A stretch of 64,000 nt of DNA from Lineus longissimus (Eukaryota; Nemertea; Pilidiophora; Heteronemertea; Lineidae). The notes under the pieces are model-generated. The model did no database searches. It saw only the letters and a list, made by a program, of their open reading frames with translations, and was not told where the DNA came from. Shown piece by piece: positions 21,096-31,223 of the stretch. The stretch covers positions 10,850,001 to 10,914,000 of the forward strand of contig NC_088316.1 of assembly GCF_910592395.1 (NCBI RefSeq), written 5' to 3'. Both the position numbers and the translations under genes were made by a program. Position 1 is the stretch's first letter; each line of letters starts with the position of its first letter.

Positions 21096-22469
21096 ATGAC
21101 TAACAATACACAAGAAGGTTTTCCCACGTACAACGTGAGAGGTCTAAGAGATCCCAAGAAAAGAGCCAAGGTATTCAATTTCGTCAGCTCATTAAGATGT
21201 GACGGCATATGTTTGCAAGAAACCCATAGCGACGATAATGTATTGGATAAGTGGGCTTCGGAACTCCAAAATTTTGAATGTATATGGAACAGTAACACCT
21301 CCAGAAGAGGAGGTACTGCTATCCTTTTCAATAAGGCGTCTAACCAAAATATTATAGACGCTATTAATACATGAAGGTAGAACAATTATATTAGAGGTAG
21401 ATACGAACAATGAAGATTTTAAAAAGTAAGTCATGGTAAATGTGCATGCTGAGGCAGATGGGGCAAAAGAATGTGTGAAATATTTTGAAAAATTGGACGC
21501 GGCTCTTGAAGCCAAGTTCAAGAAAATAGATGGCTCATTCCATACAATGATAACTGGTAATTTTAATTGTGTTGTTGACCAAGGTGACAAGTCAAGTTTT
21601 TTTGATATCACTAAAGATCAGTCTAGCAGGTATTTAGTGTCAATGATGGGTAAATACAACCTCTTTGACGGTTGGAGAAGGTATAATGGCGATAGAAGGC
21701 AGTACACCTGGAGACAACTGGACAAAAAAAATGAAAATAGAAATGTGGCATGCCGGCTCGATAGGTGGTTAATTCAGAAATCCCTCTTGGGAAATGTTAT
21801 GAAGTTGCAATATTTTGCCAAGTGTATTATCAGATTATCTACCTGTTGTGCTAAAAATGCAAACCTTGAATAATGTTAAACGAGGGAGAGGTTTTTGGAA
21901 GTTTGATGATAATCTCTTGAAGGATGACACATTTGTGAAGAACATCAGAAAGATATGGAAAGAGCATAAAAGTGTTAAACCCCTAAATAATGAACTGATC
22001 CTTGATTGGTGGGAACGCGGTAAAACTAAAATAAAAAAGGTTGCAATTGAAAGGAGCAAGGAATTGAAAAAGGGGAGAGATTTTATCTTTAAAAATCTTC
22101 TAGAACAGCTACAAAAATTGCTAGCTCAGTTTGACAAAAAACCCTGTTGCGAAACAAGTCAAAAAATTGCTCGCTTAAAAAGTGTAGTGGAAAAAAATGA
22201 GAATGGTAAATTTGAGGAAGCGAGAATTCGTTCAAGAGCAAAATGGTTTGAAGAGGGAGAAAAACCAACTGGGTACTTCCTCGGGCTTGAAAAGAGTAGA
22301 GGGAAGAGTAAAACATGGACAAGCATTAGAAAAACTGATGGGACAATAACTGCTAAAATGGATGAAATTCAATTCAATTTCGATGAAGTTCAAGTCGAAT
22401 TTTACAAAGATCTGTACAAAGAAGGGGAGACAGACCCCGAAGCTCAAAAAAATATTTTAGACAATATAA
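21096..22469 (+). pseudogene. LINE ORF2: endonuclease and linker region
   Basis: 21096-21374 encodes the AP-endonuclease start (TYNVRGLRDPKKRAKVFNF, GICLQETHS). After a frameshift, 21433-21850 carries GNFN (GDFN in active enzymes), YTWRQL and CRLDRWLI. After another shift, 21850-22469 carries the linker with RIRSRAKWFEEGEKPTGYFL. The frame then meets the terminus of an inserted element at 22470. The Asp-to-Asn change and several frameshifts make it inactive. The endonuclease would nick target DNA to prime reverse transcription. Confidence 0.85.
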
Positions 22470-23716
22470 CTAGAGGCACCGCGTTTGCTGGCAAATGCTA
22501 GTATATCCGCCCTTTGGTGAAATCAGGTTGCTGGTAGTGTTATGGAATGGAATAGAATAGTAAAGAAGGAAGCTGATGATTGGAGTGGCTTTTATTGTTA
22601 TTTTGGGTAATCTATTTCTATAGCGAGAAATGTCTAGGCGAACTCGTTCAGAATGTAGAGAGGTCACAAGAGATTTGGAAGTTTTACAACAAAATGACCG
22701 CCAGTCGGCCATCTTGAGTGCGAAATCAGCCATTATCGAATTTGGCCTTGATATTCACCCAAACACGTGGACACCAAATATGAAATGTCTAGGAGAACTC
22801 GTTCAGAATGTAGAGAGGTCACAAGGCAATTCTAAGTTTTACAACAAAATGGCCGACAGTCGGCCATCTTGAGTGTGAAATCAGCCATTATCAAACTTGG
22901 CCTATATATTCACCCGATACACGTGCACACCAAATATGCAATGTCTAGGAGAACTCGTTCAGAATGTAGAGAGGTCACAAGGCATTTGCAAGTTTTACAA
23001 CAAAATTGCCGACAGTCGGCCATCTTGAGTGCGAAATCAGCCATTATCGAACTTGGCCTTGATATTCACCCGATACACGTGCACACCAAATATGAAATGT
23101 CTAGGCGAACTCGTTCAGAATGTAGAGAGGTCACAAGGGATTTGGAAGTTTTACAACAAAATGGCCGCCAGTCGGCCATCTTGAGTGCAAAATCAGCCAT
23201 TATCGAACTTGGCCTTGATATTCACCCAAACACGTGGACACCAAATATGAAATGTCCAGGAGAACTCGTTCAGAATGTAGAGAGGTCACAAGGCATTTGC
23301 AAGTTTTACATCAAAATGGCCGACAGTCAGCCATCTTGACTGCGAAATCAGCCATTATCGAACTTGGCCTTGATATTCACCCGATACACGGGCACGCCAA
23401 ATATGAAATGCCTAGGCGAACTCGTTCAGAATGTAGAGAGGTCACAAGGGATTTGGAAGTTTTACAACAAAATGGCCGACAGTCGGCCATCTTGATTGCG
23501 AAATCAGCCATTATCGAACTTGGCCTTGATATTCACCTGATACACGTGCACACCAATTATGAAATGTCTAGGCGAACTCGTTCAGAATGTAGAGAGGTCA
23601 CAAGAGTGTGACATACAGACGGCCAGACAGACAATCCTGATAAAAACAATATATCCGAACTTTCTCCGAAAGTGCGGATATAAATATCCAAACTTTCTCC
23701 GATAGTGCGGATATAA
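22470..23716 (-). mobile_element. Helitron2-like non-autonomous element with 156-bp satellite
   Basis: Read on the minus strand, it starts TTATATCCGCAC at 23716 and ends with a hairpin (22481-22498, GCATTTGC/GCAAACGC type), a 7-bp spacer and CTAG (22470-22473) followed by T. GCGGATATA lies just before the hairpin and is the inverse of the 5' end, the asymmetric terminal repeat described for Helitron2. Removing it leaves T|T and restores the LINE frame. Two tandem hairpins sit near the 5' end (23650-23716). Confidence 0.75.
22646..23604 (+). repeat. Tandem array of a 155/156-bp unit, about seven copies
   Basis: GTTCAGAATGTAGAGAGG recurs at 22646, 22801, 22957, 23113, 23268, 23424 and 23580, spacings 155 or 156. 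As 156 is 52 codons, one frame stays open across adjacent units and gives a periodic translation (SRRTRSECREVTR...), but 155-bp units break it, so it is not a protein gene. Bivalve Helitron-like elements with ~160-bp internal satellites (BIV160 type) are a known parallel. Confidence 0.93.
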
Positions 23717-24320
23717 AAACATCTTTAGATGAACAGTCAAAGCATGAGTGTGAAGGAGTCATAAATGCAACAGAACTGGGCAAAGCTATAAAATCCTTCG
23801 ATAATAACAAGTCACTAGGTAGTGATGGGCTCTCCAAAGAATTTTATGTGCAATTTTGGGACATCTTAAGAGAAGAACTTCTGGATGTTTTTAATTGCGC
23901 ATACAATATAGGGAATCTAACGGATAGTCAGAGAGAAGCGATTGTGACTCTACTGTATAAAAGTGGCGAAAAGGAAAATATAGAGAATTGGAGGCCTATA
24001 TCCCTCCTCAATGTGGATTATAAACTACTTGCAAAATGTATTGCAAACCGTATAAAAAAGGTAATGGCCAAAATCATTAGTTAAGACCAAACATGTGGAG
24101 TACCAAAAAACCTCTGGCAATAATAAGTATCGACCAAAGCAAAGCCTTTGATAGAGTAAACCGCGGCGACTTACTTGAATGCCTTGAAAAGTTTGGATTT
24201 GGAAAAGAGGTAATCAATTGGATAAAAATTACATATACAAATACTATGAGCAAAATTTGTACAAACGGCTTCTTATCAGAGGCCTTTTTCGCGGTTCCAG
24301 GTACCACGATGATAATGTTA
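23717..24320 (+). pseudogene. LINE ORF2: reverse transcriptase part
   Basis: RT motifs are clear: NKSLGSDGLSKEFY, TLLYKSGEKENIENWRPISL, NVDYKLLAKCIANRIKKVM, then after a stop and a deletion near 24090, ISIDQSKAFDRVNRGDLLE and NGFLSEAFF. The YADD box and everything after it are missing, since coding ends near 24310. Confidence 0.85.
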
Positions 24321-24772
24321 TGAGTCTGCTATGAGTAGGTGGCTACCTGGAGATAAGCGATGCAATCCTACAGGTAGCTATAAGCAGTTGTGGTCTGACG
24401 TCACTGGCGCGCATAAACCACATGGCTATCATAGCATAAAATGTAAAAGGTTGTAGTTAGTAACAAAGGGCTTTGGATTTTTCTCACCCTATTTTTGCTC
24501 TTGACCACCTACTAGGCCAGGGTTCATGGCCAGGTTGATGAGTTGCAGCATATGTTGTTACACAAGAATTGGGTTCAACATGGTTTGCTGAAACCTCTGT
24601 ATATCAAACAGAGTCAGATGTACAATGCTCTCTGTCAACTTTTGGGTGAAGTAAACTTGGAAGATGAAATTAGCTGATGGGTCACCACACCAAGCACAGA
24701 TACCAGGAAGTAATTCACAACTGTGATAAACCATGATATACTCAGTTCCAAAGTTAAGTTTCAAACGCAAAC
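24321..24772. other. Non-coding; possible minus-strand exon
   Basis: 24558-24770 is open for 70 codons on the minus strand with a plausible composition (CELLPGICAWCGDPSANFIF), but has no clear splice signals or recognised family. Nothing else is seen. Confidence 0.25.
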
Positions 24773-25900
24773 ATGAATCCAGAAAATGTCCCTCTGTTGG
24801 TGAGACTCAAAGATTTAAATAGATCACAGAATCCGCGAAAAAAACGTCCGTCCGATAGCCCAAGCAAGCAGGCACTAAAGAGGGAGAGGAGAAAACAGGA
24901 GAGTTCAAGAAAGAAACGAGGACAGATCGAATTTACTTGTGAAAAAGATGAGGAGAAAGCCATATTGATGAACAAACTCGATCACATCAAACTTGAACTT
25001 GGAGGAGGTCTCATTTCCAAAGTCACTAACTACGCATTGCTTTCTCAAGTCGTGGATTATTACATTGAAAATAATTTGATGCGGAAAGAGGAAGGCAAGG
25101 TGGATGATAAGGAGGAAGATGTTGTCTATTCCGGTTCATACCAGTATTGTCCCCAGAGTGCAACAACGGAACCCATATTCCTTTGTACTCAATCGGCTGT
25201 AGACAATTTAGTCACCAGATTGCAGGAGCATAGTGCAGATTGCCAAGAACACCTGACTGTGAAGGAATTATGTCGTGATGGTGGGCACACGGGTATCTTT
25301 GACGTTACATGTGGGGACAAACGTCACTCGTTCCATTGGTATTCCTCCCCACGAATTGAGGGTGGAAAGTTTCTTGTAGATGCTAGGATGGCGCGTGGAC
25401 ATATTGCTGCTGGGATTCAGTCAATCCAATATCAAAGGCTCTGTGACAGTTCTGGTATCGGGAAAATTGGGGAAACAAAAGAAGGTGGCAGGTGTTTCCC
25501 AACTCAAGGACAAGGCTGCTTCCATCAGGACACATGTGTACTGGGCTATGAAGACATGCGAGGATTCACCAGAAAAATTAATAGCAAATATTGGTAGCAT
25601 CATCCCTCATTATAAGAATGAACACCAACATTGTCACCCAGATTCAAGATGTCGCAGCGACCCTATGTATGAAGCGAGCAAGGAGAAGATAACATCAGAT
25701 TCTGCAGAGGAAGTACTTGCCAAATTTCTCAAAGGATTACCGATGTACAAAGATGCCCAGAACTATTGCGCATTCAAAAACACGCATTACGTAGAGCCTT
25801 GTTGATTTATCAAGACAAACGGGTTGGTGGAATTGGTCAACAGAGGTACCGGATGAATACTGAACTTGTGATTTCTTTATTGGAATGAACACATCGATAG
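24773..25900 (+). pseudogene. Transposase-like protein of an uncharacterised repeated family
   Basis: The ATG at 24773 opens a frame with a very basic N-terminus (NPRKKRPSDSPSKQALKRERRK), then an ordered region with GGKFLVDARMARGHIAAGIQ and YQRLCDSSGIGKIG. A frameshift near 25480 leads to a segment with THVYWAMKTC, HYKNEHQHCHPDSRC, LAKFLKGLPMYKDAQNYC and THYVEPC to a stop at 25803. After another shift, YRMNTELVISLLEWNEHIDRPRTS follows. This order resembles a large, repeated, unnamed transposase-like family of invertebrates and fish (memory only). It would act on DNA in the nucleus. Frameshifts and stops make it inactive. No DDE triad could be assigned. Confidence 0.5.
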
Positions 25901-26139
25901 GCCCCGTACTTCAGTCACTCTGATTGTTGATGCAGCACATCCAAGGAGGCATACAGGCAGGCCGGTTCATTCCAAAAAGGAGTACAGTTTTAGAAATATC
26001 ATTTGGGACAGGTAGATGTGTAACTTTTATCCCTCTGATGCATAGACCTAAATTGGAACAGCCTATTAGAGAATTTTTATTTGAGATGTTACTGGTGCCC
26101 ACCTGCACAGTAGTTATCAACTAGCCATGGAGGAAGCAA

Positions 26140-26787
26140 GGCACAAAATGGACATTGATGGTCACAGATCTACAGAAAGAGGCCATTAGAGCATTGTTTG
26201 GACATTGGGATTGGGAAATTATTGAGATCAACGCTACTGATGTCCCTCAAGATTATGAAGTTCTTGCACCAGATTTTCCAGAAGGCGTGGGGTTGTTTGA
26301 ACATTGTGATTTGGATGCAGTTGATGGTGGTGTCATTGTTGATGCTGAGGAGGCACCTCCACTTCCAATCCCAGCTATTCAGCCAGTCCCAGGAGTGTTG
26401 GAATGTCCAGACTGCCTATGTTCACCATGTGTGCTGCAGCATCCACAGCATTGGTTTGGTAGAGGACAGGCGCCACGTGCTGGGAACAGGAATATGAGAA
26501 AGGTTAAACATAAACTATTTTGGAAAATGCTAGAAGACAGAGGAGCATGGTATGACCACCGATACATTGCAAAAAAGGAACAGAGGAGGAGAGATGACAA
26601 CTTTACTGTTTGGAGCAGAAGGGAGATTATGCCCGATTGTGTTGTGAACTTTATCCGTGGGTTATACCCAAATTTACCAAATATGCCATATATAGGTATG
26701 TGCCATAATCCAGATCAGCGGCAGCCATTTTCTTTCCGCATCGCTGTTCCACAACACCCCACCTGCGTTTATGAGAGGTGTCTCTAA
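26140..26787 (+). pseudogene. Cysteine-rich C-terminal part, P2X7-tail-like (weak)
   Basis: A 210-residue frame (first Met 26155) contains an acidic/Pro linker and then CPDCLCSPCVL, HKLFWKMLEDRGAWYD and REIMPDCVVNFIRGLYPN, ending with a stop at 26787. The Cys spacing and the following Trp/Arg/Cys pattern recall the cysteine-rich tail of P2X7-type proteins, which also turns up in repeated invertebrate proteins. It probably continues the preceding frameshifted gene. The match is weak and made by eye. Confidence 0.4.
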
Positions 26788-27514
26788 AACCGCGTTTCTG
26801 ATTATTTCGTGCATGGAAATCCTTAGCTTATGGGTGTATGACGTAGTTGGGGAATCCCTTGACAGCCTCAATTTCGAAATTTTCAATTTGATCGATATTT
26901 TCTGTCTGCTTCAAAGTTTGTACGATTTGGCTCGATTTCAGCATTCAAAAACACATATTAATAGGATTTGGAGACACTTAAAAGGTAAGTGTAGATGATT
27001 AACTATTCTTATCCTTATATTCTGTGAAATTTGATGCCAATCTGACGATCCCTTCGCTCTCGGTGTAGTCCGGAATGTGAGGGGTTGAGCCGTGTCCGCC
27101 ATTGAAAAATCTCAAATTGGCCTGGTTTGGCAGTGGATTTTTGAGCATAAATACTGCTTTATTTTCGTAAATAATGTGTTATAATATAGTATAAACATCA
27201 CAAAATATAGGAATAATGCATAAATTGTAAAAACAATACGTTTTGAAGCCGATGGTTGCAGATATTCTCGAGGCTTTTTACGTGCCTGTCCAAAGCTCGT
27301 CTGCAAATTTAGGTCACGTGACCAATTTTACGCAATCTCATTGGTCGATTTGGTTTGTTTACAAAACAAAGCCACCATGTGCTTCATGGTTTTCTGTTTA
27401 CTATTGGTTTAACCATTGATTTTGCTGGATTTGTATCTGCCACTAGTCATTAAAATTATTTTAAGTTTGTTGAAAGATAGTACACATTTTTTTCTTTATT
27501 TTAGGTCTTGCAAG
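26788..27514. other. Non-coding; donor and acceptor signals before the next gene
   Basis: AAAAG|GTAAGT at 26983-26991 is a strong donor. TTTATTTTAG at 27504 is a good acceptor, 11 bp before the ATG at 27515. The segment between may be a 5' UTR intron of the coiled-coil gene. CACGTGACC near 27313 may be a promoter-type site. Confidence 0.35.
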
Positions 27515-28143
27515 ATGCCACCCCGGTCAAAGAAACATCGATCGATCCCAGCATCAAAGCAAGGAAAATTGGCACAGCATGTCTTGGACAACTATTCAAC
27601 ATTGCCTGCTGTTTCCTCGGATTTTTTGAAGGGACAGGTTCTTTTTATATACCTAACCAGTGGTGATCGCAGTCGTGCTAAAACCAAAAGGGAACTGTTA
27701 ACTCATATTCCTTCAACGTCACAGGATGATACTCGGTGTACAGAACAGATCTTTCGATATCTTGATGCTGGAATAGAACGGGTTGTTGCTGAGACTATTA
27801 GAAAATATAAAAAACCATTTGATCTGAATGAATTTAATGCATTTAGCCGAATTTGTCCGAACCCCTTTCGGTTGGTCAAAGATCAAAATAAGCATGATGA
27901 ATCAACGTTGCCAATGCAAATACAGGAACCAATCAGTAAAGAAGTGGAAGTGCCATCCACACTCAATGTCGCATCTGTTCTACCTGTTCTACCCAGTACT
28001 CCTGTAAAAACAAGGCAAATTGTGAAATGTGTGAACTGTGAGCGTTTGCGCAAATGTGTAAAGGAACTAAAGAAAAAGCAGCTTGAAACACAGAATGACA
28101 AGACAACAGCAATAAGAAACATTCTTGCAAAGCAAAACAAATG
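27515..28143 (+). pseudogene. Unknown coiled-coil protein, 5' part, cut by a repeat
   Basis: The ATG at 27515 follows an acceptor. The N-terminus is basic (PPRSKKHRS), then a mixed alpha region, then CVNCERLRKCVKELKKKQLE, a CxxC followed by a coiled coil. The stop (TGA 28142-28144) comes from the inserted GGTGAGC repeat. After that repeat, coding resumes in a helical, Lys/Gln-rich frame at 29296. No family is recognised. It may be the DNA-binding or oligomerisation subunit of the transposon cluster at 24.8-30.3 kb, which is an inference from position. Confidence 0.5.
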
Positions 28144-29190
28144 AAATGGCCAGGGCCATTGTGCTCACCTCATGTGGAGGAAAGATGGATAAAGAGCATG
28201 GTATTGTGTCATGTAGTGTTAGGTTTGATGTAGGTCCAAGCAATTACAATTTCCCCAAAATGGCCAATTTACAGTACATTCGACCTCTGTGACCTTGAAA
28301 AGTAGGTCAAATCAAAGAAGACCCGGGTGACACATTGAATGGTTGTTAGAATTAGATGTACCTATGATATAAAATTAGTGCCAATCGGGCAAGTCATTAC
28401 TAGGAATAATGGGTTTTTTGAAGAATTTAGGATTTGGCCCCCTCCCTCGAGGCCAAACGGCAAATCAGATCGCACCAAACTTCAGTACCTGAGATCACCT
28501 GACCAAGGGGTACATGTGTACTTAATTTGTGATCAATAGTCATTGCAGTTAAGAAACGTGCCATAGTTACGGCCTGACGGCGAATTTACGCCATTTGACC
28601 TCTGTGACCTTGACAAGAAGGTGAAATTAAAAACCTGTGTGACATATACTGTATGGTGGTTAGATGTACCCATGATATCAAATTGGTGGCAATCGGGCAA
28701 GAAGTTAAGGAATAATCCCATTTTTAAGGTTTTTGGACTTTGCCCCCTGGTGGTCAAGTGGTGAATCATATTGGACCAAACTTCGGTCCCTGAGATCACC
28801 TGACTAAGGGGTAAATGTGTACCAAATTTGGTATCAATAGTCATTGCAGTTTAGAAACGTGCCATCGTTACATCCTAACGACCAATTTACACCATTTGAC
28901 CTCTGTGACCTTGAAAAGGAGGTCAAATCAAAAACCCGGATGATATATGATGCACCTTTGCTAGAAGTACCTACCATATTTTTTTCAAAATTTCCCGACT
29001 ACTATTAAGGGAGATATTGCATATTTTCACTTTTAACGTTTGGCCCCCTGGTGGCCAAACCATGAAACGAATCGGACCGAAACTTGGTCTCCAAGGTGTC
29101 ATTACATAAGGGTACATGTGTACAAAGTTTCAACTCAATAGCTCTAACAGTTACGAAACGTGCCCTGCTAACGGACGACGGACGACGACG

Positions 29191-29237
<47 letters not shown>

Positions 29238-29294
29238 ACGACGGACGCCACGGTATGGGATAAGCTCACCTCTGCTAAGAGGTGAGCTAAAAAG
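28141..29294 (+). mobile_element. 1.1-kb GCTCACC...GGTGAGC repeat, copy 2
   Basis: Near-identical to 19507-20612, but keeps about 42 bp lost from copy 1 (near 28412) and has a longer ACG microsatellite (29171-29243). It interrupts the coiled-coil gene. The very high identity suggests both copies inserted recently or were homogenised. No target duplication longer than a few A residues could be shown here. Confidence 0.85.
29171..29243 (+). repeat. ACG/GACGACGG microsatellite
   Basis: Expanded ACG trinucleotide run within the repeat element. It translates to poly-Asp in one frame, which is an artefact. Confidence 0.95.
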
Positions 29295-29660
29295 GTGCTG
29301 TTAAACTTTTGAATCAGAAGATTAAAAGAAAAAATGTGCAGATCAATCAGTTGAGAACAAAACTTAATACTTCACAAATCGATGAAGATATGGATAAACT
29401 TAAGTCACAAACCTGGAGTCTGAAACCATCTCAGTTGGTGTAGCATGTGTACCAGAAACGTCATCAACGAGCATACAGTGTGATCCAGAAACCGTATCTT
29501 GTGCTATCCAATGCATCTCGGATTTTACTTCAGTTGGAACACAGTGCAGTAAGGACACCACTTCAACATCAAGTCAGTGTGACCAGCTCAAATCATCTGA
29601 TGCCGAATCACAGAGAGGAGCTGCTGTAGAGGATGTACCTGTGTCGTCAAAGCCAGCAAA
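29295..29660 (+). pseudogene. Coiled-coil protein, 3' part
   Basis: After the inserted repeat the frame continues with LLNQKIKRKNVQINQLRTKL and TSQIDEDMDKLKSQT, which fits the coiled coil upstream, then stops near 29443. A shifted frame then gives Ser/Thr/Cys-rich sequence (STSIQCDPETVSCAIQC). Continuity with 27515-28143 is inferred from composition and position. Confidence 0.45.
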
Positions 29661-29799
29661 GTGGCAGAAATCTGTCGCACGGACAAAGTGGTGCAAGTGA
29701 CACAGCAAGTGTGTAGAGGATGTACCTGTGTCGTCAAAGCCAGCAAAGTGGCAGAAATCTGTCGCACGGACAAAGTGGTGCAAGTGACACAGCAAGTGT
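29626..29799 (+). repeat. 87-bp tandem duplication
   Basis: 29626-29712 and 29713-29799 are identical or nearly so, starting GTAGAGGATGTACCTG. 87 bp is 29 codons, so the frame is kept. The duplicated piece encodes VEDVPVSSKPAKWQKSVART in one frame and, in another, the lead-in to the chromodomain-like segment. Confidence 0.95.
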
Positions 29800-29802
29800 T
29801 AG

Positions 29803-30017
29803 CAAGGCGCAAATGTGACAATGGAGAAGAACAATTTTGGGTCACCTGGAAGAATCATCCACTGAAGGACGCATCATGGGTGAATGCCAATGAACTGGAC
29901 AGCATAGCTAAGGAATATATTCGAGTTCATGGAGACGACATTCTCGACCCCGACACTTTAGCACACATAGCTGCAACTAAAGTGCGATTGAAGGCAAAGT
30001 TGTCCAGGCCGACATAG
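29803..30017 (+). pseudogene. Chromodomain-like segment
   Basis: The frame ending at 30017 contains VLARRKCDNGEEQFWVTWKN followed by HPLKDASWVNANEL and a C-terminal helix (IAKEYIRVHG). This matches the chromodomain pattern: beta hairpin, FWVTWKN in place of YLVKWKG, then a Trp. Chromodomains read histone tails or target integration. The upstream part of the frame is only the 87-bp duplication. It may belong to the preceding transposon cluster or be a gypsy integrase remnant. Confidence 0.5.
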
Positions 30018-30040
30018 CTGTTTGCCCCGAATCACCGAAG

Positions 30041-30298
30041 TTGACAAGAGTGAAGCCTATTCCAAAATTTCCTCTGCATAAACCACACGCTAGGAACTTT
30101 GATCATACAGAATTACTGGCTGTTCATCTCAATTCGATATCTGATGGCAGTAGTCTTGGGACAGTCTACTTGCACCCTTGTGATACAGTGGAGTCCTGTA
30201 TTAGAATATTCCTTGACAACTTCCCAAGCGTATGTCATGTATCCCCTTCTCGGGTTGGTGTGTCCTTCAATCACAAGCGACTGAAGAAAACATTCTGA
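30041..30298 (+). CDS. Short ORF, unknown
   Basis: 85 codons (HTELLAVHLNSISDGSSLGT, then a Cys/His-containing tail) with no recognised family, just downstream of the chromodomain-like segment. It may be part of the same decayed gene. Confidence 0.25.
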   Translation: MTRVKPIPKFPLHKPHARNFDHTELLAVHLNSISDGSSLGTVYLHPCDTVESCIRIFLDNFPSVCHVSPSRVGVSFNHKRLKKTF

Positions 30299-30384
30299 CT
30301 GGAACAAAACTTGCAATTCATAAAGCTACCAAACGCAGGAAAAGTACATGTCCTGGACAATACCCGAGCATGTGATGAACACCA

Positions 30385-30442
30385 CATCCGAAGCGACACC
30401 TCGCGGAATCCAGTGCAACCCAGTCTTCTTTGTCCAGAACGA
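30385..30442 (+). repeat. Split direct repeat A1
   Basis: Matches 36105-36162 with two to three differences and then diverges. It marks the left end of the YR element. Confidence 0.8.
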
Positions 30443-31223
30443 CGGTCAGGTGCATGTTGTTTCTATTGGCTCTTCGATTTTCGCTTCAAGGTTGGTATTT
30501 CCGATATTTTATGGCGAGTGGGCCAGATATAATTGTAGATGAGAGGGTCTACAATACCGCGAGTGGGCCGAATGATAAATGTGGAAGGCGAGGGAGCCAT
30601 AAAAGTGAAATAAAACAGACGGCGAGTAGGCTGTCTGTGTGAAGAAATTTCAACATGGCCGTCGTGGGCAGTGTGGCGTGTCGCGTAGAACATGCATGCA
30701 AAAGGAAAATAAGTTGTACTAGGCCTACAGGATATGCGGTTTGATGTTCGTCAACAAATGGGAAATAATAACGATGTGTCTATGGCATGGTAGTGTTAGT
30801 AGAGCTGTGCTGCTGTAAATTTGTTAAAATGGTTTGGATTAGATCTATCTACTTCGTGTGCACTGCACTGTGCGTGATGTACGCTGGTAAACTCAAGGAC
30901 AGCAGTGTGGTTTATAACAAATTCTTGTCGGCAATATTCAGAGCAGTGCAGTGCTTTAGACAACATGTTTTGGTGTTGAGCATTTTATATTTAGAATGTT
31001 TTATGCAGGAAGAAATCTATGGCTCTATGTATGTAAGGTGATGTGTGTTACTCTTAGCGGTGCATGCAATGTCAGTCAGTTATATTTGGGCATCAGTTTT
31101 CCTGCGGCGTTCCCTGATCAAAGGTGGTAATTGTAAGAGTGTTTGTCCTGAAGACACGTCAATCTGTAGAGGTACATTGGTTGATGGTTGTCATGAATAT
31201 ATCGTATTGTTTCTATTTTCTAG
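30443..31223 (+). other. 5' leader of YR element 2
   Basis: No clear gene is seen. TTTCTATTTTCTAG directly precedes the gag ATG at 31224 and could be a splice acceptor. Confidence 0.45.

Larger units (their letters stand above)
19185..24320 (+). mobile_element. L1/Tx1-like LINE, defective, with two insertions
   Basis: ORF1 (zinc knuckles, then an acidic/basic tail ending at 20806) and ORF2 (AP endonuclease, linker, RT) lie in order. One insertion at about 19507-20612 splits ORF1 and another at 22470-23716 splits ORF2. ORF2 carries frameshifts, an internal deletion near 24090, and stops in the RT palm near 24310, so the 3' end is missing. Confidence 0.88.

Noticed and set aside
22646-23604. 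CRISPR-like regular repeats
   Set aside because: Units are contiguous 156-bp satellites without unique spacers in a eukaryotic element.
29116-29304. Frame encoding a run of Asp residues
   Set aside because: It is a translation of the ACG microsatellite inside a repeat element.
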